60,214 bases of DNA from Pseudomonas sp. BBP2017 (GTDB taxonomy: Bacteria > Pseudomonadota > Gammaproteobacteria > Pseudomonadales > Pseudomonadaceae): assembly GCF_003024385.1 (NCBI RefSeq), contig NZ_PVZN01000022.1, positions 1 through 60,214 of the forward strand, in the 5' to 3' direction. Shown here in pieces: positions 25,570-34,330 of the stretch. Position 1 is the stretch's first letter. Each line of letters begins with the position of its first letter. A program made the position numbers and the translations under genes. Under the pieces are notes generated by a model. The model saw only the letters and a list, made by a program, of their open reading frames with translations, was not told the origin of the DNA and made no database searches.

Positions 25570-25770
25570 GTGACGAAAGACGAACTGCGCGCGGAACTTG
25601 AGCGTCAGGAACAACGTTACAAGGAAGTTTATGGCGGGGAAGTCACCACCTACGCCGCACAACCCGATCCAGAGCGCAAGCCCTGGCGCAAACGCGCCAG
25701 CATTCTTGACCAGGCATTCGCCCAGGAACTGCAAAAGATCGAGAAAGAACTCAAGACCGATGAGACCTGA
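25570..25770 (+). CDS. small charged cytoplasmic protein of unknown function
   Basis: A 66-residue protein starting with GTG after an AGGT ribosome-binding site. It is rich in Glu, Lys, Arg and Gln and looks mostly helical (TKDELRAELERQEQRYKEVY, later FAQELQKIEKELK), with a central Tyr/Pro stretch. No signal peptide or membrane helix. The codon bias is normal. The adjacency to pitA (333 bp downstream) may be incidental. I do not recognise a named family. Confidence 0.7.
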   Translation: MTKDELRAELERQEQRYKEVYGGEVTTYAAQPDPERKPWRKRASILDQAFAQELQKIEKELKTDET

Positions 25771-26103
25771 GCATCACCCATGGCGCCAGCCTGGGCCCGG
25801 TCGGACGACTGGTACTTGAGAAAAGTCCGCGGGGCTGATCGTTACAGCCCCCAGCGTATGTCGTAACGGTTTCTGACAAATTTCATACAAACGTTTGAAT
25901 TTTTAATGTGAGCTACCGCTTACTGTAAACCCTTATATTTTCTCGATTTTTAGCGATTTTAGCCGACATTTACTCAATCGTTCCCGGCACATAGCACCTC
26001 GGGAAAGCGCCTCGCCAGCCGGAACCGGTCAGCAGCAGGTGCATCGATTAGCAGGGATTTCTGGCATAATCGCGCCCCCTTATGACCGGGTCAGAAAACC
26101 TTC
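25771..26103. other. gene-free stretch before pitA
   Basis: It is AT-rich in its middle (about 25880-25980) and holds a hairpin GGGGCTG (25831-25837) / CAGCCCC (25845-25851) without a T run. Near its end a TGGCATAAT extended -10 (26062-26070) is a plausible pitA promoter. I find no Pho box and no reading frame of note. Confidence 0.5.
26062..26070 (+). promoter_or_regulatory. candidate extended -10 promoter of pitA
   Basis: TGGCATAAT, matching TGn plus a near-consensus -10, 34 bp before the pitA start. No good -35 is seen. Confidence 0.4.
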
Positions 26104-27576
26104 ATGATCGATTTATTCAGCGGACTTGATGCCTGGGTACTGGTGAGCCTGTTGCTCGCTTTGACCTTCGTACTCGCCTTCGAGTTCATCAATGGCTTTC
26201 ATGACACCGCTAACGCGGTTGCTACAGTCATTTATACCAAAGCCATGCCCCCGCACCTGGCGGTGTTCTTCTCCGGGGTATTCAACTTCCTTGGTGTGCT
26301 GCTCGGTGGTGTCGGGGTGGCCTATGCCATCGTTCACCTGTTGCCGGTGGAGCTGCTGATCAATGTGAACACCGGTCATGGATTGGCCATGGTCTTCTCC
26401 TTGCTCGCCGCCGCCATTGCCTGGAACCTGGGCACCTGGTACTTCGGTATTCCGGCCTCCAGCTCCCACACCCTGATCGGCTCAATCCTCGGCGTTGGCC
26501 TGGCCAACGCCCTGATCAGCGATATCCCGCTGGGTGAAGGGGTCAACTGGCAGAAGGCGATCGACATCGCCATGTCCCTGGTGCTCTCGCCCATGGCTGG
26601 CTTTGCTGTAGCGGCACTGGTGCTGCTGGGCCTGAAATGGTGGCGCCCGCTGTCGAAGATGCACAAGACGCCTGAGCAGCGCCGCAAGCTCGACGACAAG
26701 AAGCACCCGCCGTTCTGGAACCGCCTGGTACTGGTGATTTCGGCAATGGGCGTGAGCTTCGTGCACGGCTCCAACGATGGCCAGAAAGGTATCGGCCTGA
26801 TCATGCTGGTGTTGATCGGTATCGTCCCGGCGCAGTTCGTACTCGACCTGAACAGCACCACCTACCAGATCGAGCGGACCCGCGACGCCACCCTGCACCT
26901 GAGCCAGTTCTACCAGCGCAACCAAGCAACACTGGGTGAGTTCCTGGCCCTGGGCAAAGCCAAAAATGGCGACCTTCCGGAGCAATTCAGCTGCAACCCG
27001 CAGCAGACCGAGCCGACCATCAATGCCTTGCTCGACTCTCTCAAGGGTGTAACCGAGTACCGCTCGCTGACCCCGGAAAAACGCATCGAAGTGCGTCGTT
27101 ATCTGCTTTGCCTGGATGACACTGCCAAGAAAGTCGGCAAGCTGCCGGGCCTGCAGCCCCGCGAGAAGGCTGACCTGGACAAACTGCGCAAAGACCTGAC
27201 TGCCACCACCGAGTACGCCCCGTTCTGGGTGATCCTCGCGGTTGCCCTGGCATTGGGTCTGGGTACCATGGTGGGCTGGAAGCGTGTGGTACTGACCATC
27301 GGTGAGAAAATCGGCAAGCAGGGTATGACCTATGCCCAAGGCATGTCGGCACAGATCACCGCAGCCTGCGCCATCGGCATGGCCAACATCTTCAGCCTGC
27401 CGGTATCGACTACCCACGTGCTGTCGTCGGGTGTGGCCGGCACGATGGTGGCGAACAAGAGCGGCCTGCAAGGCGGTACCGTCAAGACCATCCTGATGGC
27501 CTGGGTCCTGACCCTGCCGGCAACCGTGGGCCTGTCGGCCGGGTTGTTCTGGCTGGCGACCCAGTTCATCGGTTGA
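26104..27576 (+). CDS. pitA: low-affinity inorganic phosphate transporter (PiT family)
   Basis: A 490-residue inner-membrane protein with the duplicated PiT signatures GFHDTANAVAT near the N-terminus and GSNDGQKGIG in the middle, separated by a hydrophilic loop, and about ten membrane helices. PiT transporters carry neutral metal-phosphate with protons. An unusually long soluble insertion (about residues 260-370, DATLHLSQFYQRNQ to EYAPFW) lies in the second half, as in E. coli PitA. Single gene closed by its own terminator. Confidence 0.93.
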   Translation: MIDLFSGLDAWVLVSLLLALTFVLAFEFINGFHDTANAVATVIYTKAMPPHLAVFFSGVFNFLGVLLGGVGVAYAIVHLLPVELLINVNTGHGLAMVFSLLAAAIAWNLGTWYFGIPASSSHTLIGSILGVGLANALISDIPLGEGVNWQKAIDIAMSLVLSPMAGFAVAALVLLGLKWWRPLSKMHKTPEQRRKLDDKKHPPFWNRLVLVISAMGVSFVHGSNDGQKGIGLIMLVLIGIVPAQFVLDLNSTTYQIERTRDATLHLSQFYQRNQATLGEFLALGKAKNGDLPEQFSCNPQQTEPTINALLDSLKGVTEYRSLTPEKRIEVRRYLLCLDDTAKKVGKLPGLQPREKADLDKLRKDLTATTEYAPFWVILAVALALGLGTMVGWKRVVLTIGEKIGKQGMTYAQGMSAQITAACAIGMANIFSLPVSTTHVLSSGVAGTMVANKSGLQGGTVKTILMAWVLTLPATVGLSAGLFWLATQFIG

Positions 27577-27590
27577 TCCCTGCTGCATTG

Positions 27591-27616
27591 AAAAAGGCGC
27601 CTTCGGCGCCTTTTTT
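27591..27616 (+). terminator. rho-independent terminator of pitA
   Basis: AAAAAGGCGC, loop CTTCG, GCGCCTTTTTT. It is symmetric, so it may also stop the convergent ATPase gene transcript. Confidence 0.93.
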
Positions 27617-27640
27617 GTAGCATACTGTGGGAGCCGTCAG

Positions 27641-29119
27641 TTACCGACGCTTGCTACCACCGAGCAACGAGCCCATCAGGCCGCGCACCAACTGGCGTCC
27701 GAACTGGTTGGCGGCCTGCCGTACCGCCGACTTGATCGCCTGCCCCGCAGCGCTCTGGAGGAATTCACCAGCCTGGTCAGCAAAGCTTTGCTCGGCAGTT
27801 GCGGGCGCCTGCTCAGGCTGCGCGACCCCGCCTTTGCGGGCATTGAGCATTTCGTAGGCCGACTCGCGATCCACCGGTTTGTCGTAGCGCCCGGCCAGTG
27901 GTGAGGCGGCAATCAGTGCGGCACGCTCTGTGTCGCTCAACGGCCCGATGCGCGATTGTGGCGGCGCGATCAACACCCGCTGGACCATGCCTGGCGTGCC
28001 CTTATCCTGCAGGGTACCGACCAACGCTTCGCCAATCCCGAGCTCGGTCAACACGCTCAGGGTGTCAATGTCAGGATTGGGACGGAAGCCATCGGCCACC
28101 GCCTTCAAAGACTTCTGTTCCTTGGCCGTAAAAGCGCGCAGGCCGTGCTGGATACGCAAACCCAGTTGCGCCAGGACATCATCCGGCAAATCGCTCGGCG
28201 ACTGGGTGACGAAATACACCCCGACCCCCTTGGAGCGAATCAACCGAACCACTTGCTCCAGACGATCCTGCAACGCCTTCGGCGTGCCGCTGAACAACAG
28301 ATGCGCCTCATCGAAAAACAATGCCAGCAGCGGTTTGTCGGCATCGCCACGCTCGGGCAACTGCTCGAACAACTCGGCCAGCAACCACAGCAGGAAGGTC
28401 GCATAGACCTTGGGTGCCTCGTGCACCAGGCGGCTGGCGTCCAGCAGATGGATACGCCCGCGACCGTCGGCATCCGGACGTAGCAGATCTTCCAGTTGCA
28501 CCGCCGGCTCACCGAACAACGCCTCGGCGCCCTGCTGCTCCAGGGTGGCCAGGCGCCGCAACAGCGCCTGACTGGAACCAGTGGTCATCAGTGCGCTGTC
28601 TTCTCCGAGCAATTGCGGGTTGTCCTTGAGGTGTGCCAACAGCGCCTTGAGGTCCTTGATATCGAGCAGCAGCAGGCCTTCACGGTCGGCCACTTTGAAC
28701 GCGGCATACAGTGCGGCCTGCTGACTGTCGGTCAGCTCCAGCAGGTTGCCCAGCAATAACGGACCCATTTCACTGAGGGTGGTGCGCAATGGATGGCCAG
28801 ATTGCCCATGGACATCCCACAGACTGACCGGATACGCGTGCGCACGATGCCCGAGCCAGGACATTCCGGCGATACGCTCGGCGACTTTGCCCTGAGGGTT
28901 GCCCACCGCGCCCAGGCCACACAGGTCGCCTTTGACGTCAGCGGCGAACACCGCCACTCCGGCATCGCTGAATGCTTCTGCCATATGCTGCAGGGTTACG
29001 GTCTTGCCGGTTCCGGTAGCCCCCGCAACCAGGCCATGACGGTTGGTCAGGCGCATGGCCTGGGTTACGGCTTGCCCGGCCAGATCGGCACCGAGAATGA
29101 ACTGCGAAGAGTCAGGCAT
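27641..29119 (-). CDS. DUF853/HerA-like P-loop ATPase (YjgR family)
   Basis: A 492-residue ATPase. Walker A GATGTGKT sits near residue 33, Walker B LLALFFDEAH near residue 262, and a Gln/Asn-rich sensor segment YFVTQSPSDLP follows. The C-terminal tail has a low-complexity Ala/Gln region ending in GSLLGGSKRR. Related to the HerA/FtsK motor superfamily, but the biological role of YjgR proteins is not known. Single gene, convergent with pitA and divergent from the chemoreceptor. Confidence 0.88.
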   Translation of the reverse strand: MPDSSQFILGADLAGQAVTQAMRLTNRHGLVAGATGTGKTVTLQHMAEAFSDAGVAVFAADVKGDLCGLGAVGNPQGKVAERIAGMSWLGHRAHAYPVSLWDVHGQSGHPLRTTLSEMGPLLLGNLLELTDSQQAALYAAFKVADREGLLLLDIKDLKALLAHLKDNPQLLGEDSALMTTGSSQALLRRLATLEQQGAEALFGEPAVQLEDLLRPDADGRGRIHLLDASRLVHEAPKVYATFLLWLLAELFEQLPERGDADKPLLALFFDEAHLLFSGTPKALQDRLEQVVRLIRSKGVGVYFVTQSPSDLPDDVLAQLGLRIQHGLRAFTAKEQKSLKAVADGFRPNPDIDTLSVLTELGIGEALVGTLQDKGTPGMVQRVLIAPPQSRIGPLSDTERAALIAASPLAGRYDKPVDRESAYEMLNARKGGVAQPEQAPATAEQSFADQAGEFLQSAAGQAIKSAVRQAANQFGRQLVRGLMGSLLGGSKRR

Positions 29120-29137
29120 GTTTTTTCACCCTCTGTT

Positions 29138-29164
29138 TAAGCTTTGGCTCGAATCGGCCGATAT
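29138..29164 (+). promoter_or_regulatory. FliA (sigma28)-type promoter before the chemoreceptor gene
   Basis: TAAGCTTT, 11 bp, GCCGATAT compares with the enterobacterial sigma28 consensus TAAAGTTT-N11-GCCGATAA at 6 of 8 and 7 of 8 bases with exact spacing. It lies 125 bp before the start of a chemotaxis gene, the class normally read by FliA. Confidence 0.65.
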
Positions 29165-29288
29165 CTCATTAGCGATAGACCATCAGAAAGACAGGAAAAG
29201 CCCGACAAGGAAAGGGGACCTGCACTGCTTTCAAACTGTTCTTTGTGCGAACGACCCGGATAACAAAACCTTAGCGGACCGACACGTT

Positions 29289-31169
29289 ATGAACAAAAGC
29301 CTCCGATTCAGCCACAAGATACTTCTGGCCGCTTCTCTGATCGTCATGATCGCCTTCACGTTGTTCACTTTGTACAACGATTTCCTGCAGCGCAATGCGA
29401 TCCGTGAAGATCTGGAAAGTTATCTCACGCAAATGGGCGATAGCACATCAACCAATATCAAAAACCTGTTTGATGGACGCATTCTGCTCGTACAAAACGC
29501 GGCTCAGAATATTGCCGCGTTTCCCGACGCCGAGAACGCCGGCACCCTGTTGGGTCAACAAGCCCTGATATCAAGCTTTCTGACGGTCTACCTGGGGGAC
29601 ATCAATGGTGGCTTCACTATTCGCCCGCAGACCAAGATGCCCGACGGCTATGACCCGCGTGTTCGCCCCTGGTACAAGGACGGGCTGGCCGCCAACGGCC
29701 CGATCCTGACCGAACCCTATATTGACGCCAGCACCGGTAAAATGGTGATTTCAGTCGTCACCACTGCCGCGCGCAACATCGGTGTGGTCGGCGGCGATCT
29801 GGCTCTGGACGGCCTGAGCGACATCGTCAACTCACTGAACTTCGGCGGGATGGGTTATGCCTTTCTGGTCAATGACCAAGGCAAGATCCTCGTACACCCT
29901 GACAACAACCTGGTGATGAAGTCGCTGTCAGACCTGTTCCCGCAGAACACCCCGCGGTTGAGCAAAGAACTGAGCGAAGTTCAGCTCAACGGCGAAACCC
30001 GCCTGTTGAGCTTCACCCCGGTCAAGGGTCTGCCATCGGCCAACTGGTACATCGGCCTGTCCGTCGACAAGGACAAGGCTTACTCGATGCTGAGCAAATT
30101 CCGCACCTCGGCAGTGATCGCCACACTGGTTGCCGTGGTGATCATCATCGCCCTGCTCGGCGTGTTGATCCGCATCCTGCTGCAGCCGCTGCACACCATG
30201 ACCCGGGCCATGGAAGACATCGCCGAAGGCGAAGGTGACCTGACCAAGCGTCTGACCCTGCACAGCCACGACGAATTCGGCATCCTCGGCACCGCGTTCA
30301 ACCGTTTCGTCGAACGTATTCATACTTCGATCCGTGAGGTGTCTTCGGCTACCGAACAGGTCAACGAAGTGGCATTGCGGGTGGTGAGCGCGTCCAATTC
30401 GTCGATGGTCAACTCCGACGAGCAGTCCAACCGCACCAACAGCGTCGCGGCCGCCATCAATCAGCTCGGCGCCGCTGCTCAGGAGATCGCCCATAACGCC
30501 GCCCAGGCCTCGCAGCAGGCAAGCTCGGCACGCCATCTGGCCGAAGAAGGCCAGCAAGTGGTCGATCGCAGCATTGCCGCAATGAACCGTCTGTCGGATC
30601 TGATCTGCACCTCCAGCTCGCACATTGAGACGCTCAACAGCAAGACCGTGAACATCGGCCAGATTCTCGAAGTGATCACCAGCATCTCGCAGCAGACCAA
30701 CCTGCTGGCGCTCAACGCAGCAATCGAAGCCGCCCGCGCCGGTGAAGCCGGGCGCGGTTTCGCCGTGGTCGCCGATGAGGTGCGCAACCTTGCTCACCGT
30801 ACCCAGGAGTCGGCACAGCAGGTGCAGAACATGATCGAGGAGCTGCAGGTCGGCGCCCGCGAATCTGTCGACACCATGGGCCAGAGTCAGCGCCACAGCC
30901 AGGACAGCGTCGAGATCGCCAACCAAGCCGGTGAGCGCCTGGGCAGCGTGACCCTGCGCATCGGCGAGATCGACGGCATGAACCAGTCGGTAGCCACCGC
31001 TACCGAGGAGCAGACCGCCGTGGTTGACTCGATCAACATGGACATCAACGAGATCAACATGCTCAACCAGGAAGGCGTCGAGAATCTGCAATCGACCCTG
31101 CGCGCCTGCGCCGATCTGGAGCAACAGGCCAGCCGCCTGAAACACCTGGTCGGCAGCTTCCGCATCTGA
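29289..31169 (+). CDS. methyl-accepting chemotaxis protein with dCACHE amino-acid-type sensor (McpG-like)
   Basis: A 626-residue inner-membrane chemoreceptor: first membrane helix at about residues 11-32, periplasmic dCACHE domain (about 35-270), second helix (about 276-297), HAMP (about 298-350), then the signalling domain with the hairpin tip around TNLLALNAAIEAARAGEAGR. The amino-acid-binding motif is intact: Tyr121, Arg126, Trp128, Tyr129, Tyr144, Asp146 and Asp170. By gene neighbourhood it matches PP1371 of P. putida, reported as the GABA receptor McpG; that assignment is from memory, and another amino-compound ligand is possible. The start has no alternative inside the helix. Confidence 0.92.
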   Translation: MNKSLRFSHKILLAASLIVMIAFTLFTLYNDFLQRNAIREDLESYLTQMGDSTSTNIKNLFDGRILLVQNAAQNIAAFPDAENAGTLLGQQALISSFLTVYLGDINGGFTIRPQTKMPDGYDPRVRPWYKDGLAANGPILTEPYIDASTGKMVISVVTTAARNIGVVGGDLALDGLSDIVNSLNFGGMGYAFLVNDQGKILVHPDNNLVMKSLSDLFPQNTPRLSKELSEVQLNGETRLLSFTPVKGLPSANWYIGLSVDKDKAYSMLSKFRTSAVIATLVAVVIIIALLGVLIRILLQPLHTMTRAMEDIAEGEGDLTKRLTLHSHDEFGILGTAFNRFVERIHTSIREVSSATEQVNEVALRVVSASNSSMVNSDEQSNRTNSVAAAINQLGAAAQEIAHNAAQASQQASSARHLAEEGQQVVDRSIAAMNRLSDLICTSSSHIETLNSKTVNIGQILEVITSISQQTNLLALNAAIEAARAGEAGRGFAVVADEVRNLAHRTQESAQQVQNMIEELQVGARESVDTMGQSQRHSQDSVEIANQAGERLGSVTLRIGEIDGMNQSVATATEEQTAVVDSINMDINEINMLNQEGVENLQSTLRACADLEQQASRLKHLVGSFRI

Positions 31170-31177
31170 CTGACAGC

Positions 31178-31201
31178 GGGCAGCGGCGCACGCCGCTGCC
31201 C
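31178..31201 (+). terminator. strong hairpin after the chemoreceptor gene
   Basis: GGGCAGCGGCG pairs with CGCCGCTGCCC almost without a loop, 9 bp after the stop. The tail is pyrimidine-rich rather than T-rich, so it may stabilise the 3-prime end rather than terminate. Confidence 0.45.
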
Positions 31202-31322
31202 CTCCCCTCGTAACGCGATCGAACAAACTATCCTTTAAAGAGGTCAACCTTAGGGCGCGTCATCCGCTACTAGCCAAAGCCGCAAGACACACTCGCAAGT
31301 CGATTTCGGAGGGATGCTGATC

Positions 31323-32435
31323 GTGCACATCGCCGACATCACCATGTTCTACGCCCCCGCCAGTGGCGGCGTGCGTACCTATCTTGATGCCAAACATCGC
31401 CGCCTGGGGCGCACCCCCGGTGTCCGCCACAGCCTGTTGATACCCGGTGCCAGCCCCCAGCATGCCAACGGCATCTACCAGGTGCCGGCACCCGCCCTGC
31501 CGTTCGGCAATGGCTATCGCTTTCCGTTGCGCCTGGCACCCTGGCGCAACGTACTGGAAGAACTGCAACCGGACCTGATCGAAGTCGGCGACCCTTACCT
31601 GACCGCCTGGGCAGCTCTGGATGCCCGCCGCCAGCGCGATGTACCGGTCATCGGTTTCTATCACTCTGACCTGCCATTGCTGGTCAGCAATCGCATGGGC
31701 AACTGGTTCACCCCTAATGTCGAGGCCTATGTCAGCAAGCTGTATGGCAATTTCGACCGGGTCCTGACGCCAAGCCTGGTGATGGCCAACAAACTGCGCC
31801 GCCTGGGTATCGGCAATGTGCATGTTCAACGTCTTGGCGTCGATCTCACCACCTTTCATCCGCAGCACCGTGACCTGGCGCTACGTCGGCAATTGCACAT
31901 CGCCGACAGTACCCACTTGCTGGTGTTCGCCGGCCGCGGCTCGCGAGAGAAAAACCTGCCGGTGCTGCTCGACTGCATGCAACACCTGGGCAGGCACTAT
32001 CACCTGTTGCTGGTGGGCTCGCACATGCCCGGCTATGTACCGGTCAATGTCACGGTGATTAATCACTTCTGCCCGCCCCACGAAGTCGCCCGCCTGCTGG
32101 CCAGCGCCGACGCCCTGGTGCATGCGGGTGATCAGGAGACCTTCGGCCTGGTCATCCTTGAAGCCATGGCCAGTGCGATTCCAGTCGTTGCCGTCGCCGC
32201 AGGCGCTTTCGAGGAAATCCTCGACCAGCGCTTTGGCCGCCTGTGTCCGCCCAATGACGGCCCGGCAATGGCCAGGGCCGTGCGCGAAGTGTTCGAAGAA
32301 GGGGCTACGCAGCTCGGTTGGCAGGCGCGTCGGCATGTCGAGCAGCGCTATTCCTGGGACAGCGTAGTCAATGGCCTGCTGACCCACTACCGGGCAGTGC
32401 TTGGCCATGAGCTGCCGGTACGGGCTCATGCCTGA
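31323..32435 (+). CDS. GT4-family glycosyltransferase
   Basis: A 370-residue GT-B glycosyltransferase. The C-terminal half has FAGRGSREKNLPVL and the nucleotide-sugar motif ETFGLVILEAMASAIPVVA (Glu-x7-Glu type). The GTG at 31323 is chosen because GGAGGG (31308-31313) sits directly against an in-frame ATG at 31314, too close to serve it, but 9-10 bp from the GTG. It overlaps the next gene by 8 bp; the pair probably modifies a lipid or polysaccharide. Acceptor unknown. Confidence 0.85.
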   Translation: MHIADITMFYAPASGGVRTYLDAKHRRLGRTPGVRHSLLIPGASPQHANGIYQVPAPALPFGNGYRFPLRLAPWRNVLEELQPDLIEVGDPYLTAWAALDARRQRDVPVIGFYHSDLPLLVSNRMGNWFTPNVEAYVSKLYGNFDRVLTPSLVMANKLRRLGIGNVHVQRLGVDLTTFHPQHRDLALRRQLHIADSTHLLVFAGRGSREKNLPVLLDCMQHLGRHYHLLLVGSHMPGYVPVNVTVINHFCPPHEVARLLASADALVHAGDQETFGLVILEAMASAIPVVAVAAGAFEEILDQRFGRLCPPNDGPAMARAVREVFEEGATQLGWQARRHVEQRYSWDSVVNGLLTHYRAVLGHELPVRAHA

Positions 32436-33195
32436 GCCCAGCGTCAATCTATGCAACGGGCAAAGTCTGCTGCTGGTATTGCATGACGTAGCCCCGCACA
32501 CCTGGCCGGACTACCAACCGTTCGTCAAGGCAGTCGATGCTCTGGGCGAGATTCCCATGACCTGGCTGGTGGTACCGGACTTCCACAAGCAGCATCCACT
32601 GGCCTCGGCAAAGGGCTTTCGGCACATGCTCGACCAGCGCCTGCGCCGTGGCGACGAGTTGGTGCTGCACGGCTACTACCACGTCGATGACAGCCCGCCG
32701 CCACACTCGGCGCGGGACTACTTTCTACGCCGTGTCTACACCTTGGAAGGTGAGTTCTGCAGCCTAGATCAAGGCTGCGCGCTAGAGCGCCTGGAGGCGG
32801 GTATGGCAGCGTTTCGGCGCTTCGACTGGCCGCTGGCGGGCTTCGTCGCACCGGCCTGGTTGATGAGCGAAGGCACCCGTCAGGCGTTGAGCACCCTGCC
32901 CTTGCAGTACACCAGCGATCCACGGCACTTCTATCGCCTGCCCGACTTTACCCCGGTCGCTGCCCCCAGCCTGGTCTGGAGCGCACGCAGTGCCTGGCGC
33001 CGGGGCCTGTCAAAGCTCGTCTGCGAGCTGCAGGCTGCCCGCCTGCAACAGACGCCAGTAATACGCCTGGGCTTGCATCCGGTGGATATGCGCCATGATT
33101 TTTCTCGCAACTACTGGATGCAAACCTTGCAACAGCTGCTGCGCCAGGGCCACGTGCCCTTGACCAAATCCGCCTGGCTGAACAGCAGGCGATAA
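32428..33195 (+). CDS. DUF2334/polysaccharide deacetylase-like protein
   Basis: A 255-residue protein of the carbohydrate esterase 4-like fold. Metal-binding residues are suggested by LVLHDVAP (His-Asp near residue 25), ELVLHGYYH (near 82) and GLHPVDM (near 217). It starts inside the end of the glycosyltransferase gene (8-bp overlap), so the two act together, probably trimming an acetyl group from a glycan made by the partner. No signal peptide, which suggests cytoplasmic action. Confidence 0.83.
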   Translation: MPEPSVNLCNGQSLLLVLHDVAPHTWPDYQPFVKAVDALGEIPMTWLVVPDFHKQHPLASAKGFRHMLDQRLRRGDELVLHGYYHVDDSPPPHSARDYFLRRVYTLEGEFCSLDQGCALERLEAGMAAFRRFDWPLAGFVAPAWLMSEGTRQALSTLPLQYTSDPRHFYRLPDFTPVAAPSLVWSARSAWRRGLSKLVCELQAARLQQTPVIRLGLHPVDMRHDFSRNYWMQTLQQLLRQGHVPLTKSAWLNSRR

Positions 33196-33278
33196 CGTGC
33201 TGCACAGCCTCAAACGCAGCCTGGAAGGCATGCTGCTGAGCAATATCGCGCTTTCCGGGGGGCCGTTACTGGCGCGCT

Positions 33279-33452
33279 TCAATCAGGCTCGGGCACGTCG
33301 CAAGGGCGCTGCCACTGCTTCCAGAGTTCGGCGGCACCAGGGAAATCGGTACCATCCTCACTGCCCAGTGCTTCTGGGTCGTAACGGCTCAGGCAGCCTT
33401 CTCCGAGGGTTCGCGGGGCTTTGGAGGTTGCCTTGTCGAGGGGATCGGCCAT
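33279..33452 (-). CDS. 57-residue acidic protein of unknown function
   Basis: A short gene with a near-perfect ribosome-binding site (CAGGAGG 6-12 bp before the ATG at 33452). The protein is acidic and soluble; its most distinctive part is SRYDPEALGSEDGTDFPGAA near the middle, followed by ELWKQWQRP. It lies 26 bp after the purU stop on the same strand, so it is probably the last gene of that transcript. Neither a metal-binding pattern nor a membrane segment is seen. The strong start signal and pseudomonad-like codons support it as real. Confidence 0.75.
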   Translation of the reverse strand: MADPLDKATSKAPRTLGEGCLSRYDPEALGSEDGTDFPGAAELWKQWQRPCDVPEPD

Positions 33453-33478
33453 GCTACAACCTCCTGCCTTGCGCGTGG

Positions 33479-34330
33479 TTAGTTGAAGACCACGGTTTTG
33501 TTGCCATGCACCAGCACACGGTCTTCCAGGTGATAGCGCAAGCCACGCGCCAGCACCATCTTTTCGACGTCACGGCCGAACCGGACCATGTCTTCAATAC
33601 TGTCACTGTGGCTGACCCGCACCACGTCCTGCTCGATGATCGGCCCGGCGTCCAGCTCTTCGGTTACATAGTGGCAGGTCGCACCGATCAGCTTCACACC
33701 CCGCAACGAGGCCTGGTGATAAGGTTTGGCGCCGACGAACGAAGGCAGGAAGCTGTGGTGAATGTTGATCACCTGCTGGGCGTATTCCTGGCACAGCTGC
33801 GGTGGCAGGATCTGCATGTAACGCGCCAGCACCACGACGTCGGCACCGTGTTCCTTGACCAGGCGCGAAACTTCGGCAAACGCCGGTTGCTTGTCCTGCG
33901 GATCGACCGGTACATGGAAGAACGGAATGCCATGCCACTCGACCATGCTGCGCAGATCGTTGTGGTTGGAAATCACACAAGGAATGTCGCAATCAAGTTC
34001 CTTGGCGTGCCAGCGGTGCAACAGGTCAGCCAGACAGTGAGACTCTCGGCTGGCCATCAGTACCACACGTTTTTTCTGGTCGGTATCGGTGATACGCCAG
34101 ACCATGGAAAATTCTTCAGCAATCGGTGCGAACGCTTCGCGCAAAGCCTCAATGCCGAATGGCAGCGTATCTGCGCGGATTTCGTGACGCATGAAGAACC
34201 AACCGCTCTGCTCATCGGAATGATGGCTCGCTTCGTTGATCCAGCCGTTATGGGACGCCAGGAAATTACTGACTTTGGCGACGATGCCAACGCGGTCGGG
34301 GCAAGCAATCACCAGCCGGTAGGTGCGCAT
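33479..34330 (-). CDS. purU: formyltetrahydrofolate deformylase
   Basis: A 283-residue enzyme hydrolysing 10-formyltetrahydrofolate to formate and tetrahydrofolate. An N-terminal ACT domain (about residues 3-80, LVIACPDRVGIVAKVSNFL) precedes the formyltransferase-like catalytic domain with INIHHSFLPSF (catalytic His) and DAGPIIEQD (catalytic Asp). Full family length. It balances one-carbon and formate pools for purine and glycine metabolism. Followed by a 57-residue gene. Confidence 0.95.
   Translation of the reverse strand: MRTYRLVIACPDRVGIVAKVSNFLASHNGWINEASHHSDEQSGWFFMRHEIRADTLPFGIEALREAFAPIAEEFSMVWRITDTDQKKRVVLMASRESHCLADLLHRWHAKELDCDIPCVISNHNDLRSMVEWHGIPFFHVPVDPQDKQPAFAEVSRLVKEHGADVVVLARYMQILPPQLCQEYAQQVINIHHSFLPSFVGAKPYHQASLRGVKLIGATCHYVTEELDAGPIIEQDVVRVSHSDSIEDMVRFGRDVEKMVLARGLRYHLEDRVLVHGNKTVVFN

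Noticed and set aside
25831..25851. GC-rich hairpin after the 66-residue gene as a terminator
   Set aside because: There is no T run after it; the call would be weak.
33197..33400. A plus-strand frame starting GTG just after the deacetylase gene
   Set aside because: After a plausible first 40 residues it runs antisense through the 57-residue gene and purU. It lacks family features, so it is either chance or an unprovable remnant.
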